Assembly (NCBI RefSeq): GCF_037203765.1
Contig: NZ_JBBCAS010000002.1
Coordinates: 62,001-126,000 of the forward strand
DNA: 64,000 bases
Reading direction: 5' to 3'
DNA from: Sediminicola sp037203765
GTDB lineage: Bacteria > Bacteroidota > Bacteroidia > Flavobacteriales > Flavobacteriaceae
Below, piece after piece: positions 27,141 through 34,967 of this stretch (position 1 is its first letter; every line of letters starts with the position of its first letter). Under the pieces are notes generated by a model. The model was not told the origin of the DNA. It searched no databases and saw nothing but the letters and a program-made list of their open reading frames with translations. The position numbers and the translations under genes are program-made.

Positions 27141-28142
27141 ATGAAGGAAGTAAAACAGATAGTCTCGGATATTAAAAGTGGAAATATAAAGCCCATTTAT
27201 TTTTTAATGGGGGAGGAGTCCTATTATATAGATAAGATTGCCGAGTATATCGAAAAAAACGTACTTACCGAAGAGGAACGGGGTTTCAACCAAATGGTAA
27301 TGTATGGAAAAGAGGTTACCATAGACGAAATCGTCAGTAATGCCAAACGATATCCCATGATGGCGGAAAAACAGGTGGTCATAGTGAAGGAGGCACAGCA
27401 TTTGGTAAGGTCCATTGAAAATTTGGTCAGTTATGCGGAAACCCCCCAACCCACTACCGTATTGGTGTTTTGTTACAAATACGGCAAACTGGACAAGCGA
27501 AAAAAAATATATAAGAGCATCCAAAAGAACGGTGTTTTATTTGAAAGCAAAAAACTGTATGACAACCAGGTTTCAGATTGGATAAGAATGGTGCTTCAAG
27601 GCAAGGGATATACCATTTCTCCGAAAGCCTCCATTTTATTGGTGGAATATCTGGGGACCGACCTTAGTAAAATTAACAACGAACTGGAGAAACTACAATT
27701 GGTAATTCCCAAAAATGTAGAAATTACTCCCGCTGCCATTGAGGAGCATATTGGTATAAGTAAGGACTTCAATAATTTTGAGTTAAAAAAGGCAATTGGG
27801 GAGCGCGATATTGTAAGGGCTACCCGGATTATTCATTATTTTGCGCAGAATCCCAAGGACAACCCTTTTGTGGTCACAGTTACTTTATTGCATACGTTTT
27901 TCTCCCAATTGCTTCAATATCACGGATTGTCCGATCACTCTTCGAAGAATGTCGCAAGCACCTTGGGTATCAATCCCTATTTTGTTAAGGAATATCAAAC
28001 GGCGGCAAGAAACTATCCCATGAAAAAGGTGAGTCAGGTGATAGGCTATCTACGGGAAATGGATCTTAAAGGTAAAGGTGTTGGAGGTGCCAATTTGTCC
28101 CAAGCGGATCTTTTAAAAGAGCTTTTGGTGAAAATAATTTGA
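27141..28142 (+). CDS. holA: DNA polymerase III subunit delta
   Basis: Clamp-loader delta subunit, 333 residues, the wrench that opens the beta clamp. The N-terminal IKPIYFLMGEESYYIDKIAE resembles the family's LYFLYGEE/D opening, and the AAA-like fold lacks a working Walker A, as expected. The C-terminal collar domain (about 215-333) includes the NPFVVTVTLLHTFFSQLLQ segment. Length is normal. It abuts the convergent DoxX gene, whose stop begins at the next base. Confidence 0.88.
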   Translation: MKEVKQIVSDIKSGNIKPIYFLMGEESYYIDKIAEYIEKNVLTEEERGFNQMVMYGKEVTIDEIVSNAKRYPMMAEKQVVIVKEAQHLVRSIENLVSYAETPQPTTVLVFCYKYGKLDKRKKIYKSIQKNGVLFESKKLYDNQVSDWIRMVLQGKGYTISPKASILLVEYLGTDLSKINNELEKLQLVIPKNVEITPAAIEEHIGISKDFNNFELKKAIGERDIVRATRIIHYFAQNPKDNPFVVTVTLLHTFFSQLLQYHGLSDHSSKNVASTLGINPYFVKEYQTAARNYPMKKVSQVIGYLREMDLKGKGVGGANLSQADLLKELLVKII

Positions 28143-28520
28143 TTATTTTCCGTCAGCGCTGTACTTCCCTGGACCCAATAACATAATGATAAGAAAAAAG
28201 CCAAGATATAAAATGGCCAATTCTTTCCTGCCCAAGGCGTCCGAAAGGTGTACTATAAAAGTTGCCACAAACATCGCAAAAGCAGGGGGTAAGGCTGCCC
28301 ACCTGGTCTTGAATCCAATGATCATAAGAACTGGACAGATAAATTCAGCTATGACCGTTAAAAATAAAGAAGGTGCGGCACCAAGGCCAATAGGATCTGC
28401 GAATTCAAAATCACCACTTACCATTTTCTGGAATTTAGGATATCCATGGGTTAGCATCATGGCAGATGGAACAACACGTAAAAGTAACAATCCTACATCT
28501 GTGGTTAGTGAACTTTTCAT
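28143..28520 (-). CDS. DoxX-family membrane protein
   Basis: Small inner-membrane protein of 125 residues with four hydrophobic segments. LLLLRVVPSAMMLTHGYPKF and the later FICPVLMIIGFKTRWAAL segment are typical of DoxX. The family is linked to thiol or quinone redox chemistry, but the function here is unknown. It is a single gene, convergent with holA with no bases between. The 262 bases upstream hold no further gene. Confidence 0.85.
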   Translation of the reverse strand: MKSSLTTDVGLLLLRVVPSAMMLTHGYPKFQKMVSGDFEFADPIGLGAAPSLFLTVIAEFICPVLMIIGFKTRWAALPPAFAMFVATFIVHLSDALGRKELAILYLGFFLIIMLLGPGKYSADGK

Positions 28521-28730
28521 TGTAATTTAAGATTTGAGTTGTATAAAAGTATGTAATTATTTTTAAATAACACCCAATAGGAGCATAAAGCCCATTAGGA
28601 TAGGTGCAATTATAAGAACATTTTCTTTATGGATTACAATTCCTACCCTCATTTTAATGATGGGATGTGAATTTTTCAAATCCAAGGGCCATTGGCAGCA
28701 GTTGAACCATAAAGAGTTTGGCATGTCCCA

Positions 28731-28761
28731 AAACAAAAAAACCTGCCGAAAGGGGCAGGTT
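28731..28761 (-). terminator. Terminator of the E1 dehydrogenase gene
   Basis: AACCTGCC (28740-28747) pairs with GGCAGGTT (28754-28761) across GAAAGG. On the minus strand this is followed by TTTTTTTG. It lies 21 bases after the E1 stop. Confidence 0.85.
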
Positions 28762-28782
28762 TGGTTTATGGGTTTTTTTTAT

Positions 28783-31194
28783 CTATCTCAGTTTCGGGAA
28801 ATCAGCCGGATTGGCTTCGTGCATGATACTGTAGATCTTTTCAAAAATATCCTCTGCATTAGGTTTTGAGAAATAATCCCCGTCCGTGGCATAAGCAGGT
28901 CTGTGTGCTTTGGCCGTGATGGTTTGTGGGGCACTATCCAAAAATTGATATGCACCTTGTTTTTCTACTATTTCCTGAATTAGATAGGCAGAACATCCTC
29001 CGGGTACATCCTCGTCTATAACCAATAATCTATTGGTCTTTTGTACACTCTTCAGGGTGTCGTGCTGTATATCAAATGGCAATAAACTTTGGGCGTCTAT
29101 CACTTCCACATCTATACCTACTTCTTTTAGCTCTTGAGCCACTTGAAGCACGATTCTTAGGGTAGAGCCATAAGTTACAACAGTTATATCCGATCCTTCC
29201 TTTACCGTTTCCACAACGCCTATAGGTGTACAAAGTTCCCCTAAGTTATTGGGAATGGCTTCTTTTAAACGGTAACCATTTAAGCTTTCAATGATAAGTC
29301 CTGGTTCATCACTTTTCATCAAGGTGTTATAGAAACCAGCGGCTTTGGTCATGTCCCTTGGCACTAGGATATACATTCCTCTCAATAGATGGATCAAAGC
29401 TCCCATTTGGGAACCTGAGTGCCAAATACCTTCCAAGCGGTGTCCACGGGTCCTTACGATCAATGGGGCTTTTTGTTTTCCTACCGTTCTATAATGTAGG
29501 GTAGATAGGTCATCACTTAACAACTGCAAACCGTACAAAAGATAATCCAAATATTGAATTTCTGCTATAGGCCTCAAGCCGCGCATGGCAAGTCCAATAC
29601 CTTGACCAATTATGGTAGCCTCTCGAATACCTGCATCAGCAATTCGAAGTTCACCGTACTTTTTTTGCAAGCCTTCCAAACCTTGGTTTACATCCCCAAT
29701 GGCACCACTGTCTTCTCCAAAGATCAGTGCCTCGGGATGGGCCTCGAACAATTTGTCAAAATTGTCCCGAAGAATAACGCGTCCATCCACTTTTTCTGGT
29801 TGGGAATCGTACGTGGCTTTAATTTCTTCTATGCTTGTAGCTTTATTGGACAGTTCACTATGCAAATGGGAACTATAATGGGGCTGCATGTCATCAATGA
29901 ATTTTTCTATCCATTGTAGCAGTTCCGTTTTGGAAGCAGAATTTTCCCCGATAAGATATCTCAGTGTTTTTCTTGCTTTGGAGGTCAAATCCTTTTTGGA
30001 AGGTTCCTCAATAGCAATAAGATCATTGACGATTTTGGAGATAAAAGTTTTGTTGGGACTGCTCTGTGCGGCATTTTCCAATAGGGCGACCAATGTTTTC
30101 TTGGCCTTTTTGTGAGGGGCCAAAAATTCGCTCCAAGCTTCTTTCTTGGCATTTCTAACTTCCTTTTTGGCCGATTTTTCAATGGCCAACAATTCATCCT
30201 CGGTAGTGATATTGTTTTCAAGGATCCATTCCCTAAAACGCTTGTTACAGTCGTTTTCGGCTTCCCAGGCCAAACGCTCCTCGCTTTTGTACCTTTCATG
30301 GGAACCAGAAGTGGAATGCCCTTGGGGCTGGGTAAGCTCCTTTACATGAATCAGCACAGGAACATGTTCTTCCCTGGCTATATCAGAGGCATTCTCATAG
30401 GCATGGATAAGGGCGGTATAGTCCCAACCATTGACCTTCAATATTTCGTAACCTTTATTGTTTTCATCCCTTTGGAAACCTTTTAATATTTCTGAGATGT
30501 TTTCTTTTGTCGTCTGGTGTTTGGCCGGTACTGAAATACCGTACTTATCGTCCCAAACACTGATCACCATAGGTACCTGCAATACGCCAGCCGCATTGAT
30601 GGTCTCAAAAAAATGCCCCTCGCTGGTACTGGCATTTCCAATGGTTCCCCAAGCTACTTCATTACCTTCCTTTGAAAAATTGGTGGTATCTATCCCTGCT
30701 ACGTTCCTATATATTTTGGATGCCTGCGCCAATCCCAACAATCTGGGCATCTGTGCCGCGGTTGGGGAGATATCGGCACTACTGTTCTTTTGTGCGGTCA
30801 GGTCTTTCCAGGTGCCGTCGGCATTTAAGCTATGGGTAGAGAAATGTCCGCCCATTTGTCTTCCGGCACTCATGGGTTCCTTTTCAATATCTGTAGTGGC
30901 GTATAGTCCATGGAAAAATTCCTTTGGCGACAATAGGTCCAGAGCCATCATAAATGTTTGGTCCCTATAGTATCCACTTCTAAAATCTCCATCCTTAAAG
31001 GATCGGGCCATAGCCAATTGTGGCAATTCCTTACCATCCCCAAAGATTCCGAACTTAGCTTTTCCGGTCAAAACTTCACGCCTTCCAAGAATACTGCATT
31101 CCCTACTAAGTACTGCTATTTGATAATCGTGTAAGATTTGATTTTTAAAATCTTCAAAAGAAATATCATTGCTAGTTTTTGAGTCTATCTTCAT
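28783..31194 (-). CDS. Fused E1 alpha/beta 2-oxoacid dehydrogenase (thiamine-diphosphate dependent)
   Basis: Cytosolic decarboxylating E1 component with alpha (about 15-400) and beta (about 470-790) subunits in one chain of 803 residues, probably for branched-chain 2-oxoacids. In the alpha part the thiamine/Mg site that is normally GDG...NN reads GNA (186-188) and DD (215-216), an Asp/Asn exchange between the two metal-contact positions. The beta part shows FGEDSGAIGDVNQGLEG and IREATIIGQGIGLAM. ATG 31194 (MKIDSKTSND) is preferred to one 17 codons upstream. E2 and E3 genes are not in the window. It is the only gene of its transcript as far as can be seen. Confidence 0.88.
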   Translation of the reverse strand: MKIDSKTSNDISFEDFKNQILHDYQIAVLSRECSILGRREVLTGKAKFGIFGDGKELPQLAMARSFKDGDFRSGYYRDQTFMMALDLLSPKEFFHGLYATTDIEKEPMSAGRQMGGHFSTHSLNADGTWKDLTAQKNSSADISPTAAQMPRLLGLAQASKIYRNVAGIDTTNFSKEGNEVAWGTIGNASTSEGHFFETINAAGVLQVPMVISVWDDKYGISVPAKHQTTKENISEILKGFQRDENNKGYEILKVNGWDYTALIHAYENASDIAREEHVPVLIHVKELTQPQGHSTSGSHERYKSEERLAWEAENDCNKRFREWILENNITTEDELLAIEKSAKKEVRNAKKEAWSEFLAPHKKAKKTLVALLENAAQSSPNKTFISKIVNDLIAIEEPSKKDLTSKARKTLRYLIGENSASKTELLQWIEKFIDDMQPHYSSHLHSELSNKATSIEEIKATYDSQPEKVDGRVILRDNFDKLFEAHPEALIFGEDSGAIGDVNQGLEGLQKKYGELRIADAGIREATIIGQGIGLAMRGLRPIAEIQYLDYLLYGLQLLSDDLSTLHYRTVGKQKAPLIVRTRGHRLEGIWHSGSQMGALIHLLRGMYILVPRDMTKAAGFYNTLMKSDEPGLIIESLNGYRLKEAIPNNLGELCTPIGVVETVKEGSDITVVTYGSTLRIVLQVAQELKEVGIDVEVIDAQSLLPFDIQHDTLKSVQKTNRLLVIDEDVPGGCSAYLIQEIVEKQGAYQFLDSAPQTITAKAHRPAYATDGDYFSKPNAEDIFEKIYSIMHEANPADFPKLR

Positions 31195-31355
31195 TACTGG
31201 GTGATGATTTTGCACAAAAATATCAAAATTGAGTGATTCATGCAATGTACGATACAGCTTATTTATTAATAAGTTATTAAATATTCCGTAATTGTAAAAA
31301 GCAAAATTATCAATAATGCAATAAAATGAAGATTTAATGATAATATATCAATGAA

Positions 31356-34196
31356 TCAAAACCATTTCCTATTGAAAAGGCCTAGAAGGGTCTTTGGACT
31401 CAAGGTTACGATAAACCTGATTTTTTCTTCGTACTGAGGCTGGGAAACCTCCCAACCATTATTGGAATACAGGGGGAAGTAAAGTTCAAAATAGTCGGTT
31501 ACCAAGTTCAATCGTATTCCAGAATCATATACAAAACGCTCATTGAAACCTTTGCTTTTAATAAAACCGATATCTCCATATAGTTCTATCCAACGCCATA
31601 GGTTGACACTGGCATTGGTGGTTGCGATCCAGTCATCGGAGAAGGGGTTTTCCAATTTGGATTTAAACCCACCTTCAGCGATGATGATTTGCTGGCTGTA
31701 AATACCACTATCCTCGGAACGGCCCAGGTAATTGTAATCAAAAAGGTAGTCTGTAGGTCTATCCAAGGCAAAACTAAAGAAGTCGGAGTTGGTCTTATTC
31801 CTAATAAATTTACCTGCGAAAAACCTCAAGTTCAACTGACGGTTGTTTTCAAAAAGTTTTCTGTACTCCAGGTTAAAAGCAACTTTGGAAAAATTATTGG
31901 AGTGTTGTGCATCCACGAACCAAGAGACATAATCGATCACCCCATTATTGGAGTTGATGTATCTGGCATTAATAACGTTATAGTCGGGATCCGTATTCAG
32001 GTTTTGGTTTTCATCCACGGTCCTCATTACGTTTACGTATCTAAAGGTGAGATATTCCCTCTTATTGGATATCAGGTTATCGGGTCTCCATCCAAAACTT
32101 ACAGACGGGGTAATGGTGGTATATCTAGAATTTTCAGCAAAATGGAATGAAGATCCACTAAGGGAATAGTTTGCAACGAACATATTGCTGTCCTGGTAGT
32201 ATTTTTTTAGATTGAACTTGCCATAGCCCACCAAGGCCTGCTCTTTAATGGCGTAGGAAGGTGCAAAATCAAATATAAACGGTCGCTCCAAAAGGGTTTT
32301 GTTATGAATTCGCATCCCGGGGGTTAATCCGTCGTAGATGTTGAAGCCCATTACAGGGACATAGAATATCTGGTTGTAATAGGGATCTTCCGTATCCTTA
32401 AAAAATTGAAACTTTAATTTTTTGTTACTGGAGAAAAACCCGTTCAAGGTTTTCCAATTATCCCTTTGGTTGAACTCCGGGATCTTTTGGTCAAAGTTCA
32501 ATACCAGTCTATCTTCCCCTTGCCGGGGGATGGTAAAGGTTTTGCTTTCGGCAATATCGGAAAACCAGTATCTGGACACAACAGAGTCTTTACGCAGGCC
32601 GAACAGGGATATGGGCACGTTGGTACCCCCTTTGTTCTTTAAAGTGATTGCCAATGAATCATTGGTCTTGAAGACATTGCTGATGTTGTAGTCTATCCTT
32701 TTGTTGGAGGAAACGTACTCTTTTTTGAACCATTTGATATCCTTGTCCGTTGATTGTTCCAATATGCCCATAAAATCATTTGGGTCAACGGTCTTCAACT
32801 TGTAATCCGAATAGAATTGCGAAATACTTTTCGCTACTTGATCCTCCCCAATGTATTCCGAAAGATAAGCCAGTCCTAGTCCGGCCTTATAGCGGTTTGC
32901 TATTTTCTGATTGAACTTAATGAGGGAATCATTGGCCGTTACGAGTGATTGGTCCAAATTCTTTCTTGCAGTAAGCATATGAAGGAATGAATATTGCTCA
33001 TTGAAGTCCATTTTCGCCAGATGAAAACTTCTAAGTCCCCAGATGGAAGAAAGCTTGCCCAATAATTTTTGATCTTCATAGTAGGTTTCCACATATTTGA
33101 TCATGAGGTAATTGACAAGGGCGTCGTTGACCCATCTATCCTTCCTAATATCGAAAAAAAGGGTTTCCCTTAAAAAGCTGTTTAGTGCCGTTTTTAAAAA
33201 TTCCATTTCAAATTGGAATTGATTTTCGTAAGGTCTTACAAACGAGGGCAACTGATTGAGTCCATAAAGCGGATTTTTTTGGTTGTCTATTTCACTTACC
33301 AATAATTGTTCGTGGGGATAAGCACCCAGGTTGTCCGTTATAAATTGTGCCACCTTGTTGATGGATACACCTTTTGATATAGGGTCGTACTTTGGAATTT
33401 CCAGATCCGTAACGACAGTGAGGGTAGGGGTTACGTGTTTTGTAAATGTTCTGGTGGGTGTCAGTATGATCTCACTGCTCTTTCTTAGATATCCTTTTAA
33501 TATGGATTCTTTGGAAAATGGAGATACGCTAAATTTGGATTCGTTGAAATTACTGGTAAGAAACAATTCTTTTGAATAGTTGAATGTAATCTCGGTGTTC
33601 GTAATACCCGTATGGAGGTCTTCCAAATTCTTATTGGAATACAAGGTCCATTTGCCAGAATCGTACACTGCCGGGGTAAGATACCAGTCTTTTAAGTAGT
33701 ATCTGTTTTTATTGTCATAGCCGTAGGGCGTAAATTTATTGGGAGGCAGTTTTACCCTATAGGTCAAAAAGATTTTAATGGAATCCTTTGGCGCCAGAGG
33801 CTCGTTCAAGGAGAATAGTATAATATCCTGTTGTTTGGTTCTCTTCCAGGACACTGCCATATAGTGATCATCAATAACACTTAAGATATTGGTAGCGCCC
33901 CTTTCATATGGTTTGGCCAGATGAAGCCCTTTCTTGAACTCATCGGCAAACCTTTTGGCCAATGCCGAATTTTTATCTGCATAGGCTTGTGTCCAGTCAT
34001 TAAAGTAAAGTTCGGGCAATGAATCGTTGGAATCATTGACATAAACGAACTGCTGTTGTACAAAAATATCCTTATTGGCCCCATCCAATGTTGCGGTCAG
34101 TGTATTCAAATGCTGGCCATTAAGTTGGACAAATCCAAAAATGATGGCATACATGCACAATTGAAAAATATTGAACTTCAATGGTTTGGGGAACAT
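31356..34196 (-). CDS. M1-peptidase-like protein without zinc motif, fused to an outer-membrane beta-barrel
   Basis: Exported protein of 946 residues. A hydrophobic N-terminus (about 8-28) leads to a beta-sandwich and M1/gluzincin-like region (about 30-500), then a C-terminal half (about 590-946) of alternating aromatic strands ending in Trp-Phe, as in outer-membrane barrels. The catalytic HExxH is missing: the expected place (about 335-339, after YGLNQLPSF) reads KTALN, and the third ligand position in WVNDALVNYL is Asp358. It therefore looks catalytically dead as a zinc peptidase. It lies 6 bases after the LOG gene in one leftward transcript. A binding or transport function is inference. 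Confidence 0.7.
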   Translation of the reverse strand: MFPKPLKFNIFQLCMYAIIFGFVQLNGQHLNTLTATLDGANKDIFVQQQFVYVNDSNDSLPELYFNDWTQAYADKNSALAKRFADEFKKGLHLAKPYERGATNILSVIDDHYMAVSWKRTKQQDIILFSLNEPLAPKDSIKIFLTYRVKLPPNKFTPYGYDNKNRYYLKDWYLTPAVYDSGKWTLYSNKNLEDLHTGITNTEITFNYSKELFLTSNFNESKFSVSPFSKESILKGYLRKSSEIILTPTRTFTKHVTPTLTVVTDLEIPKYDPISKGVSINKVAQFITDNLGAYPHEQLLVSEIDNQKNPLYGLNQLPSFVRPYENQFQFEMEFLKTALNSFLRETLFFDIRKDRWVNDALVNYLMIKYVETYYEDQKLLGKLSSIWGLRSFHLAKMDFNEQYSFLHMLTARKNLDQSLVTANDSLIKFNQKIANRYKAGLGLAYLSEYIGEDQVAKSISQFYSDYKLKTVDPNDFMGILEQSTDKDIKWFKKEYVSSNKRIDYNISNVFKTNDSLAITLKNKGGTNVPISLFGLRKDSVVSRYWFSDIAESKTFTIPRQGEDRLVLNFDQKIPEFNQRDNWKTLNGFFSSNKKLKFQFFKDTEDPYYNQIFYVPVMGFNIYDGLTPGMRIHNKTLLERPFIFDFAPSYAIKEQALVGYGKFNLKKYYQDSNMFVANYSLSGSSFHFAENSRYTTITPSVSFGWRPDNLISNKREYLTFRYVNVMRTVDENQNLNTDPDYNVINARYINSNNGVIDYVSWFVDAQHSNNFSKVAFNLEYRKLFENNRQLNLRFFAGKFIRNKTNSDFFSFALDRPTDYLFDYNYLGRSEDSGIYSQQIIIAEGGFKSKLENPFSDDWIATTNASVNLWRWIELYGDIGFIKSKGFNERFVYDSGIRLNLVTDYFELYFPLYSNNGWEVSQPQYEEKIRFIVTLSPKTLLGLFNRKWF

Positions 34197-34202
34197 ATGG
34201 GA

Positions 34203-34889
34203 TTAAAAATTTGGGCTAAGGATACGTCCTCTGTAGAAAGAATCAATAATTTCCACTACCTCTTCCTCCGTATCAACAATTTGTATCAGATCCAGATCAC
34301 TGGCACTGATATTTCCTTTATTGAGCATGGTGGTTTTTATCCATTCAAAGAGCCCTTCCCAGAATTCTGTACCCACAAGAATTATCGGGAACTTTTCAAT
34401 CTTATTGGTCTGTATCAAGGTAATTGCTTCAAACAGCTCATCCAAAGTTCCGAAACCTCCTGGCATTACCACGAAGCCTTGTGAATATTTTACAAACATC
34501 ACCTTACGAACAAAGAAGTAATCAAAATCGAGGCTCTTATCCGCATCAATATAAGGGTTGTCGTGTTGTTCAAAGGGAAGATCTATATTAAGGCCAACCG
34601 ATGTTCCTCCGGCCAAATGTGCCCCCCGGTTACCGGCCTCCATAATTCCTGGACCACCGCCCGTAATTACGCCGTATCCGGCTTCGGATATTTTTTTTGC
34701 AACATTGGTGGCAAGGGTATAATAAGGGTCTCCTTCTTTGGTCCTGGCGGAACCAAAAATGGATACACAAGGTCCTATGGCGCTCATTTTTTCAAAACCA
34801 CTGACAAACTCCCCCATAATCTTGAATATAGCCCAAGAATCATTCGTTTTTATCTCATTCCACCCCTTATGGTGTTGTTCCTTTCTCAT
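34203..34889 (-). CDS. LOG-family (TIGR00730) nucleotide-monophosphate phosphoribohydrolase
   Basis: Rossmann-fold protein of 228 residues. SIFGSAR, the TGGGPGIMEAGNRGA block and the catalytic PGGFGTLDELFE motif identify the LOG/cytokinin-activating family, which cleaves the glycosidic bond of nucleoside 5'-monophosphates. The physiological substrate in this organism is unknown. It lies between uvrA (78 bases upstream) and the M1-like barrel gene (6 bases downstream), all leftward. Confidence 0.9.
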   Translation of the reverse strand: MRKEQHHKGWNEIKTNDSWAIFKIMGEFVSGFEKMSAIGPCVSIFGSARTKEGDPYYTLATNVAKKISEAGYGVITGGGPGIMEAGNRGAHLAGGTSVGLNIDLPFEQHDNPYIDADKSLDFDYFFVRKVMFVKYSQGFVVMPGGFGTLDELFEAITLIQTNKIEKFPIILVGTEFWEGLFEWIKTTMLNKGNISASDLDLIQIVDTEEEVVEIIDSFYRGRILSPNF

Positions 34890-34967
34890 GTATGCTAATT
34901 TTAATCTTTAATGTATCGATGCCCGTTTATGAATACACTTATCGTTCTTGATTCCTCCGGCACCTAC

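Noticed and set aside
33297..33325. HEQLL in the M1-like barrel protein as a possible HExxH
   Set aside because: The second histidine is missing (HEQLL), and it precedes the GAMEN-like loop, the wrong place for the catalytic helix.
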